From Anaerolineae bacterium (lineage in GTDB: Bacteria; Chloroflexota; Anaerolineae; Aggregatilineales; Phototrophicaceae), in contig JADLHH010000224.1 of the NCBI GenBank assembly GCA_020848855.1, positions 1 through 18,830 of the forward strand: a stretch of 18,830 bases of DNA, given 5' to 3'. Below are positions 1-7,060 of the stretch, piece after piece. The stretch's first letter is position 1, and every line of letters begins with the position of its first letter. The notes beneath the pieces are model-generated. The model saw only the letters and a list, made by a program, of their open reading frames with translations. It had not been told where the DNA came from and did not search any database. A program made the position numbers and the translations under genes.

Positions 1-41
1 CATCAAATTTCACACAGGGTTTCCAATGGTTCACAACGCTC

Positions 42-101
42 TTGTAGGGGCGAACCCACGTGTTCGCCCGCTGGGGCAGACACACAGGTCTGCCCCTACA
101 A
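42..101. repeat. double-hairpin GTAGGGGC-type palindromic repeat
   Basis: Two hairpins sit side by side: GGGGCGAAC/GTTCGCCC (about 47-69) and GGGGCAGAC/GTCTGCCCC (about 73-96). They are enclosed by an outer match TTGTAGGGG (42-50) with CCCCTACAA (93-101). It belongs to the same family as the palindromes at 2522-2548, 3488-3742, 6299-6323 and 7076-7103. It lies in the non-coding DNA upstream of the first gene and no ORF covers it convincingly. The rest of 1-171 holds nothing recognisable. Confidence 0.75.
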
Positions 102-171
102 AACACCTATGACCCTTTTTGACCTAACTGGCTATTTTGATGCGATGACCCTGTGCCTTGCCCGCGCACAC

Positions 172-199
172 CTGACCTCGCCCTGCCGTCTGGTATAAT
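172..199 (+). promoter_or_regulatory. extended -10 promoter for the SH3b protein gene
   Basis: TATAAT at 194-199 is a perfect -10 box and is preceded by TG (TGGTATAAT), giving an extended -10. A weak -35-like CTGACC lies at 172-177 with a 16-bp spacer. Transcription would start near 206, leaving a leader of about 14 nt before the ATG at 220. Confidence 0.6.
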
Positions 200-219
200 G
201 AGGCAGGAGTGTGGACACG

Positions 220-1053
220 ATGCGATTTCCAAAAACCCTGTTCATGATTCTGTGCTTCACCCTGGTGACGGCGACCGCCGCTGCCCAGGGCGAAGTGACC
301 GGCAGCATCTACCAGACCACCAACGTCCGGCGCGGACCCGATACCCGTTTCGAGATCGTCGGTCAGCTCAGCGCGGGCGATCAGGTGCTGGTCGATGGAC
401 GCGACTCGGAAAGCCGCTGGCTGCACATCCTGCTGCCGACCGGCGAGGTCGGCTGGCTGCCGGTGTTCGCGCTGGTGCTGGATGGCGATCTCGCGGACAT
501 ACCGGTGCTGGAAGACGACGCCGAAAGCACGCCCGTCCCCGGCGCGGCTGTGACCGTCGTCTCGTATGGGCGCGTCAATGTGCGCAGCGGACCGGGAACT
601 GATTACGAGATCGTCGGTCAGTTGGACGTGGACGACAGCGCCGAGGCACTCGCCCGCAGCAGCACCGATAACGACTGGCTGCTCATTCTGCTCGACGAAA
701 CCGAAGGCGCACCCGAAGGCTGGGTCGCCTATTTCACCGTCAATGTGCAGGGCGATCCGGGCATTCTGCCGGTGCTCGTCCCCGACAGCAGCGGCGATAC
801 CCTGATCCCGCCCTCCCGCTTGATCCGCGCCCGCTTCAACGTGCGCCTGCACGATGCCCCACAACTCACCGCGCCGACGCTGCTCGTCGTGCCGTTCGGC
901 AGTGAAGTGACCGCCATTGGGCGCAGCGCCGCCGGCGACTGGCTGTTCGTCGGCTATGGCGAAGATATCGGCTGGGGCGTGGCGCAGTTGTTCGAAATTT
1001 CGCGGGGCGATATCGAGGATTTGCCGGTCTACGAGGGCGCGGCTGTCCCCTGA
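220..1053 (+). CDS. exported protein with three SH3b domains
   Basis: A 277-residue secreted protein. Residues 1-23 form a signal peptide: short basic start, hydrophobic LFMILCFTLVTATAAA, cleavage near AAAQG. Three bacterial SH3 (SH3b) domains follow, recognisable from NVRRGP (about 32-90), NVRSGPG (about 108-180) and FNVRLHDAP (about 203-265), each with the usual later W-L or G-W pair. SH3b domains often bind peptidoglycan or act as protein-docking modules; no catalytic domain is attached, so the partner is unknown. The ATG at 220 is preferred over the in-frame GTG at 211 because the AGGAG at 205-209 gives a 10-nt spacer to the ATG but only 1 nt to the GTG. It is probably monocistronic, since the next gene has its own putative promoter. 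The exported SH3b assignment is confident; the role is not known. Confidence 0.85.
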   Translation: MRFPKTLFMILCFTLVTATAAAQGEVTGSIYQTTNVRRGPDTRFEIVGQLSAGDQVLVDGRDSESRWLHILLPTGEVGWLPVFALVLDGDLADIPVLEDDAESTPVPGAAVTVVSYGRVNVRSGPGTDYEIVGQLDVDDSAEALARSSTDNDWLLILLDETEGAPEGWVAYFTVNVQGDPGILPVLVPDSSGDTLIPPSRLIRARFNVRLHDAPQLTAPTLLVVPFGSEVTAIGRSAAGDWLFVGYGEDIGWGVAQLFEISRGDIEDLPVYEGAAVP

Positions 1054-1060
1054 CCGATTC

Positions 1061-1089
1061 ATGACCTTCTAATGCGCAGCGGGTATCCT
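1061..1089 (+). promoter_or_regulatory. candidate promoter for the flavin oxidoreductase gene
   Basis: ATGACC (1061-1066) and TATCCT (1084-1089) each match the sigma-70 consensus at 4 of 6 positions and are separated by exactly 17 bp. They lie in the 69-bp gap after the SH3b gene stop. A weak prediction. Confidence 0.35.
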
Positions 1090-1122
1090 CAATGCGGAAT
1101 GTAATAGTTTCGCGGGAGACCC

Positions 1123-2496
1123 ATGGTGCGCTACGATGCAATTGTGATTGGAACGGGGCAGTCGGGACCGCCGCTGGCGCGGCTGCTGGCAGATCAGGGC
1201 AAGAAGGTCGCCGTCTGCGAGGGCGGCGTATTCGGCGGGTCGTGCGTCAACTACGGCTGTACGCCCAGCAAGGCGATGATCGGCAGCGCCAATGCCATTC
1301 AGACGGCGCGGCGCGGCGGCGATTTCGGCTTCACCGCCGGGGATGTCGTCGTCGATTACCCCCGCATCGTCGAGCGGCGCGATGCCATCGTGCGCGGCTC
1401 GCGCGACGGCTTGATCCGCAGCCTCGAAAAGCGCTCGAATATTACCCTGTACTGCGAATACGCCGTCTTTGAAGCCCCGCATCGGGTTCGCGCTGGCGCG
1501 GACGTGATCGAAGCCGAGCGGATTTACCTCAATACCGGTGCGCGCCCGGCTGTCCCGCCCATCGACGGGCTGGATCGCGTCCCGTATCTCGACAACGTTC
1601 GCCTGATGAATCTGACCGAGCTGCCGCGCCATCTGCTCATTCTCGGCGGCGGCTACATCGGGCTGGAATTTGCCCAGGCGTTCCGGCGCTTTGGCAGCGA
1701 CGTGACCGTGATCGACCGCAGCAAGGTCGTCATCGAACATGAAGCCCCCGAATTTTCCGAGGCGGTTCAGAAGGTGCTGGAAGCCGAGGGTATCCGCTTC
1801 GTCTTCGACGCCGACACGCGCCGGGTCGAGCAGGTGGACGGGCAAATTCGTCTGCACATCGACCATACCGACGGTTCCCAGCAGACTGTCAGCGGCACGC
1901 ACCTGCTGGTCGCCACCGGACGCCAGCCGAACAGCGACCGCATCGGCGCGGACGCCGCCGGGCTGGAACTGGACGAGGAGGGCTATATCAGGGTTGACGA
2001 CCACCTGCGCACCAGCGTCGAAGGTGTTTACGCGCTGGGCGACGTGAACGGCAGGGGCGCGTTCACCCACACCTCGTATGACGACTACCTGATCATCGCC
2101 GACAACCTGAAGGGGGGCAATCGCAAAGTGTCTGATCGCATCCTGACGTATGCCGTCTTCACCGATCCGCCGCTGGCGCGCATCGGCATGAACGAGCGCG
2201 ACGTTCGCGCCGCCGGGCGCGACGCGCTGGTCGCCACCATGCCGATGACGCGCGTCAGCCGCGCCCGCGAATGGGGGCAGACCAACGGCATGATGAAAGT
2301 GCTGGTCGATGCCCGGACGCGGCAGTTTCTGGGCGCGACGCTGTTCGGCTTGAGCGCCGACGAAGCCATCCACGCCATTACCGACCTGATGTACGCCCAG
2401 ACGTCGGTCGACGTGATGCGCCGCGCTGTCCACATTCACCCGACCGTCGCCGAACTGCTGCCGACGCTGCTGGAGTCCCTCAAGCCGCTGGAATAG
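1123..2496 (+). CDS. pyridine nucleotide-disulfide oxidoreductase, MerA/Lpd-like
   Basis: A 457-residue class I flavin disulfide reductase. The FAD-binding GTGQSG lies at residues 10-15. The redox-active disulfide is C41/C46 in GGSCVNYGCTPSK. The NAD(P)H-binding GGGYIGLEFA is at about 175-184. A second FAD motif, YALGDVNG, follows in the middle-to-late part. The C-terminal dimer domain carries the His-Glu active base, H439 and E444 in HIHPTVAE. It should transfer electrons from NAD(P)H through FAD to a disulfide or other acceptor. Databases often name such proteins mercuric reductase, but the N-terminal HMA domain and the C-terminal vicinal cysteine pair of true MerA are both absent, so mercury is an unlikely substrate. 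There is no neighbouring 2-oxoacid dehydrogenase gene to support a dihydrolipoamide dehydrogenase role. GGGAG at 1114-1118 serves the ATG at 1123 (4 nt) or the next codon, GTG at 1126 (7 nt). Confidence 0.9.
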   Translation: MVRYDAIVIGTGQSGPPLARLLADQGKKVAVCEGGVFGGSCVNYGCTPSKAMIGSANAIQTARRGGDFGFTAGDVVVDYPRIVERRDAIVRGSRDGLIRSLEKRSNITLYCEYAVFEAPHRVRAGADVIEAERIYLNTGARPAVPPIDGLDRVPYLDNVRLMNLTELPRHLLILGGGYIGLEFAQAFRRFGSDVTVIDRSKVVIEHEAPEFSEAVQKVLEAEGIRFVFDADTRRVEQVDGQIRLHIDHTDGSQQTVSGTHLLVATGRQPNSDRIGADAAGLELDEEGYIRVDDHLRTSVEGVYALGDVNGRGAFTHTSYDDYLIIADNLKGGNRKVSDRILTYAVFTDPPLARIGMNERDVRAAGRDALVATMPMTRVSRAREWGQTNGMMKVLVDARTRQFLGATLFGLSADEAIHAITDLMYAQTSVDVMRRAVHIHPTVAELLPTLLESLKPLE

Positions 2497-2521
2497 GCTT
2501 CGTACAAATGAGGGTGTTCCC

Positions 2522-2548
2522 GTAGGGCACGACATGTCGTGCCCCTAC
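2522..2548. repeat. palindromic repeat between convergent genes
   Basis: GTAGGG...CCCCTAC flanks a perfect 20-bp palindrome, GGGCACGACA/TGTCGTGCCC, at 2525-2544. It is a member of the GTAGGGGC family. It sits in the 62-bp gap between the convergent stop codons of the oxidoreductase (2496) and the unknown protein (2559), where an RNA hairpin could end or protect transcripts from both sides. There is no T-run, so a classical intrinsic terminator is not shown. Confidence 0.7.
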
Positions 2549-2558
2549 AATAAATGCG

Positions 2559-3473
2559 TTATTTTCGTCTCGACTTCAGCAGCTTCAGCACCGCGTCGCT
2601 GCCCGGCACCAGTTCCAGCGCCTCGATGAAATTCGGCGCGCGCTCGACCGGGCAGCGCTTCGCCAGCCCGAACAGCATGTCGTTGAGCGCCGGGTCGCGC
2701 GCCGCCGCCATCTGGATCACGGCGTAGCGGTGCAGATCGCCGGAGCGCGTCGCCGCCACAATCAGTTCCAGCAGGGAGTACAAATCCTCGCGGTGATGTT
2801 CGACCACGTAGCCGACGATCCCGGTCTGCTCGACCGCGCCGCCGCGCTCGATGAAGCGCCGCGCCGCCGCCGTGTACAGCGCCGCCGGGAAGTCGGCGGG
2901 CAGGCTTTCCAGCGCCCGGCTCACCACGTCGGCGTACTCCGGCTTGTAGTCATGCACCAGCATCACATACTGGTAGATCGGCTGCCAGCGCTCGAAGCGC
3001 ACCAGCAGGGTGAGCGCCGTCGCCGCCGGCTCGCCGGAAAAGTCCGACGTATCGCCGACCTCGCTCAGCAGCCTGACGGCGTGAAGCTGCGCCAGAACAG
3101 GGTCAACCTCGCTGATGCCAACCAGCGCCGCGACGCGCAGCATCTGCGCCGCGTCGATCTTCGGCGTCGGCGGGATGCCTTCATAAACCGCGACCGCCCG
3201 CAGGTACAGGTCGAGGTCGTCGGGGTGGTTGATGCCGATCAGCAGCCGCACCAGCGCCTCGCGCAGCGTCGCCCCGCGATCTTTCTCGGGGTTGGCGAAG
3301 TAGAAATTCAGCCGCTCGCGCAGCGCCGGGCGAGCGCGGTCGTCCAGCGCTGCGCGTTTGAGCACGGTCAGCGCCGCCTCGACGTGGCTGCGCGCCGTCG
3401 TCGCGCCCAATAATTCCAGCGCCAGCGCCGGATCGCCGCTCTGCTTCACCCGTTCGGCGAGAGATGTGACCAT
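2559..3473 (-). CDS. unknown helical-repeat (HEAT/TPR-like) protein
   Basis: A 304-residue protein of no family I can name. It is rich in Ala and Leu and reads as successive amphipathic helices (for example ALALELLGATTARSHVEAAL, then LREALVRLLIGI), suggesting an alpha-solenoid scaffold. There is no signal peptide or membrane segment, and the tail is basic (LKSRRK). An in-frame ATG at 3503 would add ten residues, but those codons overlap the arm of the palindromic element that begins at 3488. The ATG at 3473 is therefore preferred, with a GGGA about 10 nt upstream. The gene lies downstream of the aminotransferase on the same strand, separated by the 255-bp repeat element, so it depends on read-through or on a promoter within that element. 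It is probably a real gene, given the strong codon bias and uninterrupted frame. Confidence 0.65.
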   Translation of the reverse strand: MVTSLAERVKQSGDPALALELLGATTARSHVEAALTVLKRAALDDRARPALRERLNFYFANPEKDRGATLREALVRLLIGINHPDDLDLYLRAVAVYEGIPPTPKIDAAQMLRVAALVGISEVDPVLAQLHAVRLLSEVGDTSDFSGEPAATALTLLVRFERWQPIYQYVMLVHDYKPEYADVVSRALESLPADFPAALYTAAARRFIERGGAVEQTGIVGYVVEHHREDLYSLLELIVAATRSGDLHRYAVIQMAAARDPALNDMLFGLAKRCPVERAPNFIEALELVPGSDAVLKLLKSRRK

Positions 3474-3487
3474 ACCGTCATTTCCCT

Positions 3488-3742
3488 GTAGGGGCAGACC
3501 CATGTAGGCTTGTCCGAAAAATCACCTGCGGGAGAATCTGCCCAAACTCCCTCAACCCCCACCCCCTTCTCGTCCAACCTGCGGTTGGATTACGCAGGCG
3601 GGGAGAAGGGGCGCATCCTGGGCGTTGTCCCGCGCCTTATTTACGGGGGAGCGGGGTGAGGGGAAACGTTCAATGCGATAATTTTCGGACAAGCCTCCAT
3701 GTGTGTGCCCAAACCGGGGCGAACACACGGATTCGCCCCTAC
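3488..3742. repeat. 255-bp nested inverted-repeat element (MITE-like)
   Basis: The ends are perfect inverted GTAGGGGC (3488-3495) and GCCCCTAC (3735-3742). Inside these, 3501-3522 (CATGTAGGCTTGTCCG...) is nearly the reverse complement of 3681-3701, with one mismatch and one extra A. The core holds further stems: CCCCTTCTC (3563-3571) with GAGAAGGGG (3603-3611), CCAACC/GGTTGG (3574-3588), CCTGCG/CGCAGG (3578-3598), and a looser pairing of the CCCTCAACCCCC stretch near 3550 with GGGGTGAGGGG near 3653-3663. The right arm also holds a small hairpin, GGGGCGAAcacacggaTTCGCCCC (about 3716-3739). No transposase or plausible coding frame is inside. It occupies nearly all of the 273-bp gap between the aminotransferase stop and the downstream gene. 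Confidence 0.7.
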
Positions 3743-3746
3743 ACCC

Positions 3747-5009
3747 TCACTGCGCCGTCGCCAGCGCTTCGGCGAATACCCCCAGCGCTTCGTCGATCTG
3801 CGCCTCGGTCACTACCAGCGGCGGAATCCAGCGGATCACGTTGTCGAACGTGCCGCAGGTCAGCAGCAGCAGGCGGCGGTCGAGGCAGGCTTTCTGCACG
3901 GCTTTGGTCGCGTCCTTGTCCGGCTGCCCGTCGCGTGTGAATTCGACGCCAACCATCAAGCCGCGCCCGCGCACATCGCCGATGATCGGGTACTCGGCTT
4001 GCAGTTCCTTCAATCCGTCGAGCAGGCGCGCGCCCTGTCGGGCGGCGTTTCCGGGCAGGTCTTCATCGCGCAGCACGCGGATGGTCGCCACGCCCGCCGC
4101 TGCCGCCAGCGCGTTGCCGCCATACGTCCCGCCGTGCGCGCCCGGCGTCCATTTCTCCATCAATGCCCGCGACGAGCCAATCGCCGAGATCGGCACGCCG
4201 CTGCCCAATCCCTTCGCCATGATCACCACGTCCGGCGTGATCCCGGCGTGCTCGAAGCCGAACATCCTGCCGGTGCGCCCGAAGCCGGTCTGCACCTCAT
4301 CCATCACGTACAGGATGCCGTAGTGGTCGCACAGTTCGCGCAGTTCGCGCAGGAAGCCGACCGGCGCGGGCACGTAGCCGCCTTCGCCCAGCACCGGCTC
4401 GATCACGATGGCGGCGGTCTCCTCCGGCGAAGTCTGCGATTTGAGCAGCGTCTCCAACTGCGCCATGCAGAAGTCGCTGGCTGCGTCGTCGTCCATGCCC
4501 AGCCGGTAGCCATAAGGATACGGCGCGACGAACACCCCGCCCGGCAGCGGCTGGTAGCCCGCCCGGTAAATCGTCTTGGAAGTGGTCATCGCCATCGTCT
4601 GCGCCGTGCGCCCGTGAAAGCTCCCCTGAAACACGATAACATTCGTGCGTTTGGTTGCCTGCCGCGCCAGCTTGACCGCGCCTTCCGTCGCCTCCGCGCC
4701 GCTGTTGGCGAAGAAGAAGCAGTCGATGCTCGCCGGGGTGATCGCGTCGAGCGCGTGGCTCAGTTCGATGACGGCGGGCGAGATCACGATGTTGATCTGC
4801 CCGTGAATCAGGTTGGCGACCTGCGCCTGAATCCCGGCGACGACGCGCGGGTGGGCGTGCCCGGTGTTGGTCACGCCGATGCCGCTGGTGAAATCGGTGT
4901 AGCGCGTGCCGGCGGCGTCGTACAGGTAAATGCCCTCGCCGCGCACCGGCTGCACGGTCGTCAGATGCGTCCACACGGGGGACAGATGGTAAAGTGGATC
5001 CATTTCCAT
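3747..5009 (-). CDS. class III PLP-dependent aminotransferase, GABA/acetylornithine type
   Basis: A 420-residue fold-type I aminotransferase of subgroup III, full length for the family. It transfers an amino group between an omega-amino acid (such as 4-aminobutyrate or an ornithine derivative) and a 2-oxo acid, using pyridoxal phosphate in the cytoplasm. Visible motifs are NSGAEATEGA (102-111, phosphate binding), FHGRT (131-135), IEPVLGEGGY (203-212), MDEVQTGFGRTG with cofactor-binding D237, the Schiff-base lysine K266 in MAKGLGSG, and GGTYGGN further on. The VLGEGGYVPAP segment looks more like 4-aminobutyrate aminotransferases than ArgD, but the substrate cannot be fixed from sequence, and no arginine or GABA genes flank it. 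The ATG at 5009 has an AGGA (5020-5023 on the plus strand) 10 nt upstream; a second ATG at 5003 is possible. It is divergent from the exported nucleosidase gene. Confidence 0.9.
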   Translation of the reverse strand: MEMDPLYHLSPVWTHLTTVQPVRGEGIYLYDAAGTRYTDFTSGIGVTNTGHAHPRVVAGIQAQVANLIHGQINIVISPAVIELSHALDAITPASIDCFFFANSGAEATEGAVKLARQATKRTNVIVFQGSFHGRTAQTMAMTTSKTIYRAGYQPLPGGVFVAPYPYGYRLGMDDDAASDFCMAQLETLLKSQTSPEETAAIVIEPVLGEGGYVPAPVGFLRELRELCDHYGILYVMDEVQTGFGRTGRMFGFEHAGITPDVVIMAKGLGSGVPISAIGSSRALMEKWTPGAHGGTYGGNALAAAAGVATIRVLRDEDLPGNAARQGARLLDGLKELQAEYPIIGDVRGRGLMVGVEFTRDGQPDKDATKAVQKACLDRRLLLLTCGTFDNVIRWIPPLVVTEAQIDEALGVFAEALATAQ

Positions 5010-5134
5010 GATCAGCGTGTCCTATTTGTGAGAAGGCTGTGCAGATTTTAGTCGATATTTTGGCTTTATCGAATAATGACGCGGTCTTTATACCGAGCTA
5101 AATTTTTCTCATCTATACCATTAGGAGGCTGTAC
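5010..5134. promoter_or_regulatory. divergent intergenic promoter region
   Basis: A 125-bp AT-rich gap between two divergent starts. On the plus strand TATACC (5089-5094) is a possible -10 for the nucleosidase gene, and a strong Shine-Dalgarno AGGAGG (5123-5128) stands 6 nt before its ATG. On the minus strand TAAAAT (plus 5045-5050) is a possible -10 for the aminotransferase. No good -35 was found for either. Confidence 0.4.
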
Positions 5135-6256
5135 ATGCGTAGGTTTTTTGCTCTGTTCCTGGTTCTGGCGCTGCTCCTGAGCGTGTCGCCCATCGTCGGG
5201 CAGGAGACCACCCCCGAACCCACCGCCGAAGTCACCGAGCCGCCCGGCGGCGAAGTCACGCCCGAGCCGACAGCAGTCACGCCTGAGCCGACCGAGGAAC
5301 TCACCCCCGAACTGACGCCCGAATCCACCAGCGAGGCGACGCCCGAAGTCACCGAGACGGCAACCCCGATCATCGTTTACGTCCCGGTCACGCCCACGCC
5401 TGCTCCCACGCTCAAGCTGGATACCAAGCCGCGCGTCGCCGTGATGTCGGCGGTCTCGCCGGAACTCAGCATCCTGCTGGGGTTGACCGCCGTCGAGACC
5501 ACCTACACCGTCAATGGGGTGGATTTCGTGACCGGCAGCCTCGCCGGGAATGATGTCGTCCTGTTCCTCAGCGGCGTGAGCATGGTCAACGCCGCCATGA
5601 ACACCCAGCTTCTGATCGATCACTTCAACGTGACGCATATCATCTTCAGCGGCATCGCCGGCGGCGTGAATCCGTCGTATCACATTGGCGACGTGGTGAT
5701 CGCCGCGCAGTGGGGGCAGTATCAGGAAGCCTACGCCGCCCGTACCCTGTCGGATGGCGCGCTCGCCGCGCCCGATCCAGCGCCGTTCGTGCCGTTCGGC
5801 TTCATGTTCCCGCAGACCGTCAGCGTTCGCTCGGATTTGATCCCGACGGGCGAGGAGAAGTTCTGGTTCGCGGTCGATCCGCAGATGCTCGCCATCGCCG
5901 GGGCGGTCGCGCCGACGGTCGTGCTCAGGACCTGCACCGCCGATAACGTCTGCCTGACCGACCAGCCGGTCGTCCACGTCGGCGGCAGCGGCGTCTCCGG
6001 GCAGACGTTCGTGGATAACGCCGAGTACCGTGAGTACGTCTACAGCACCTTCGGCGCGGACGCGCTCGACATGGAGACCGCCGCCGCCGCGATGGTCGCC
6101 TATACCAACGGCGTGCCGTTCCTCGCCTTCCGCAGCCTGTCCGACCTGGCGGGCGGCGGACCCGGCGCGAATGAGATCGGCACGTTCTTCCAGCTTGCCG
6201 CCGATAACTCGGCTGCCGTCACCATCGCCTTCCTGAACGTCTGGGCGGGGCAGTAA
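5135..6256 (+). CDS. exported nucleoside phosphorylase-family (MTA/SAH nucleosidase-like) protein
   Basis: A 373-residue protein. A signal peptide (1-22, FFALFLVLALLLSVSPIVG) is followed by a low-complexity Thr/Pro/Glu linker (about 24-92, TPEPT-type repeats) and a PNP/UDP phosphorylase-fold domain (about 97-372). The domain resembles 5'-methylthioadenosine/S-adenosylhomocysteine nucleosidase: VMSAVSPE places E110 at the MTAN catalytic glutamate, GVSMVNAAMNTQLLIDHF and FSGIAGGVNPSYHIGDVVI match the phosphate/ribose region, LDMETAAAA gives E314 and FRSLSDLAGG gives D337. These three acidic residues match the MTAN catalytic set, so it is probably an active nucleoside-cleaving enzyme. The unusual point is location: MTAN normally works in the cytoplasm, while this one appears exported and tethered or spaced by the linker. 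A strong AGGAGG at 5123-5128 fixes the start. Substrate is inferred only from family similarity. Confidence 0.88.
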   Translation: MRRFFALFLVLALLLSVSPIVGQETTPEPTAEVTEPPGGEVTPEPTAVTPEPTEELTPELTPESTSEATPEVTETATPIIVYVPVTPTPAPTLKLDTKPRVAVMSAVSPELSILLGLTAVETTYTVNGVDFVTGSLAGNDVVLFLSGVSMVNAAMNTQLLIDHFNVTHIIFSGIAGGVNPSYHIGDVVIAAQWGQYQEAYAARTLSDGALAAPDPAPFVPFGFMFPQTVSVRSDLIPTGEEKFWFAVDPQMLAIAGAVAPTVVLRTCTADNVCLTDQPVVHVGGSGVSGQTFVDNAEYREYVYSTFGADALDMETAAAAMVAYTNGVPFLAFRSLSDLAGGGPGANEIGTFFQLAADNSAAVTIAFLNVWAGQ

Positions 6257-6298
6257 ATCTCGTCGGGGTTTTTCTCCGCACGTTCACTGAATGTTTTG

Positions 6299-6323
6299 GG
6301 GGCGCACAGCCGTGCGCCCCTAC
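6299..6323. repeat. palindromic repeat at a gene 3' end
   Basis: Stem GGGGCGCAC (6299-6307) pairs with GTGCGCCCC (6312-6320) around the loop AGCC, followed by TAC. It is a half-degenerate member of the GTAGGGGC family: the left GTA is replaced by TTG. It lies 43 bp after the nucleosidase stop and could act as a transcript-end hairpin. There is no T-run. Confidence 0.65.
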
Positions 6324-6354
6324 GGATTCCGCCCAGCGTTGCCAACCTGTCTGC

Positions 6355-6384
6355 TTGCCCGCGCCCCGGCTTTCGGGTTATGCT
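6355..6384 (+). promoter_or_regulatory. candidate promoter for the VOC protein gene
   Basis: TTGCCC (6355-6360) and TATGCT (6379-6384), each 4 of 6 to consensus, are separated by 18 bp. The Shine-Dalgarno AGGA at 6404-6407 lies 6 nt before the ATG. Confidence 0.45.
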
Positions 6385-6413
6385 TCGCCGAAACCAATGC
6401 CACAGGATAACCC

Positions 6414-7028
6414 ATGCTCACACTCGATCACGTCATCATCGGTGTACATGATCTCGATCAGGCGACGGCGGATTACCGCGCGCTCGGCTTCAACGCCTTC
6501 TACGGCGGCAGGCACACCAGCAACACGACCCACAACGCGCTGATCTGCTTTCAGGATGGGACGTATCTCGAACTGCTCGCCCCCACCGGCGACCCGCCCA
6601 AGCCCGGCACGACCGATTTCAGCGTGCTGATCCAGAAGGGCGAGGGCTTGATGGGCTACGCGCTGCTCACGCCGGACCTGGCTGCCGAGGTCGAGACGCT
6701 GCGAGCGCGCGGCGTGACCGTCGGCGACATCAGCGAGGGGCGGCGGCTGCGCGCCGATGGCGTCGAACTGCGCTGGCGCTCGGCGGGGCTGGAGGGCGGC
6801 TTGTCGCCGTTCATCATCGAGGACGTGACGCCGCGCAGCCTGCGCGTGCTGGACGATCCCGCCACCGTCACCCACGCCAACGGCATCACCGGGATTGCGA
6901 AGCTCGTCGGCGCGGATTTCAATTCGATGCGCGGCGATCAAACGCTGACCGGGATCGTGTTCGCTGCGCCCGCGCCGATCACGTTTGATCCCGCCAAGAC
7001 GCACGGGGTCGCGCTGGCGGCAGAATAA
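6414..7028 (+). CDS. glyoxalase-like VOC superfamily protein
   Basis: A 204-residue cytoplasmic protein of the vicinal oxygen chelate fold, closest in appearance to the Glyoxalase_3-type (glyoxalase-like) domain. It opens with LDHVIIGVHDLDQATADYRALGF, typical of the first beta-alpha-beta module. The possible metal ligands are H6 in LDHV, H40 in THNALI and E53 in TYLELLAP. The second half (MGYALLTPDLAAEVETLRARG) repeats the fold. Members bind a divalent metal and act as lyases, dioxygenases or resistance proteins; nothing here selects a substrate. AGGA at 6404-6407 supports the ATG at 6414. It runs convergently into the minus-strand membrane genes, with a palindromic repeat between them. The fold is confident; the function is open. 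Confidence 0.85.
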   Translation: MLTLDHVIIGVHDLDQATADYRALGFNAFYGGRHTSNTTHNALICFQDGTYLELLAPTGDPPKPGTTDFSVLIQKGEGLMGYALLTPDLAAEVETLRARGVTVGDISEGRRLRADGVELRWRSAGLEGGLSPFIIEDVTPRSLRVLDDPATVTHANGITGIAKLVGADFNSMRGDQTLTGIVFAAPAPITFDPAKTHGVALAAE

Positions 7029-7060
7029 CGCTAGGTCACTCCAGGTGATGTTGGATGCGT

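Noticed and set aside
1069..2535. 488-residue open frame antisense to the flavin oxidoreductase
   Set aside because: Its translation is His/Arg/Gln/Val-rich and lacks any motif. It mirrors a well-supported gene in GC-rich DNA where antisense frames stay open by codon bias.
3488..3742. Possible insertion sequence or small RNA gene
   Set aside because: There is no transposase frame and no recognised RNA family or promoter; reported as a non-autonomous repeat element instead.
3699..5051. 450-residue open frame antisense to the aminotransferase
   Set aside because: Arg/His/Gln-rich shadow; the minus-strand aminotransferase has every family motif and its own Shine-Dalgarno.
5201..5410. Repetitive ACGCCCGAGCC-like stretch considered as a tandem repeat or CRISPR-like array
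   Set aside because: The repeats are imperfect, in frame and encode a Thr/Pro/Glu linker; there are no unique spacers of fixed length.
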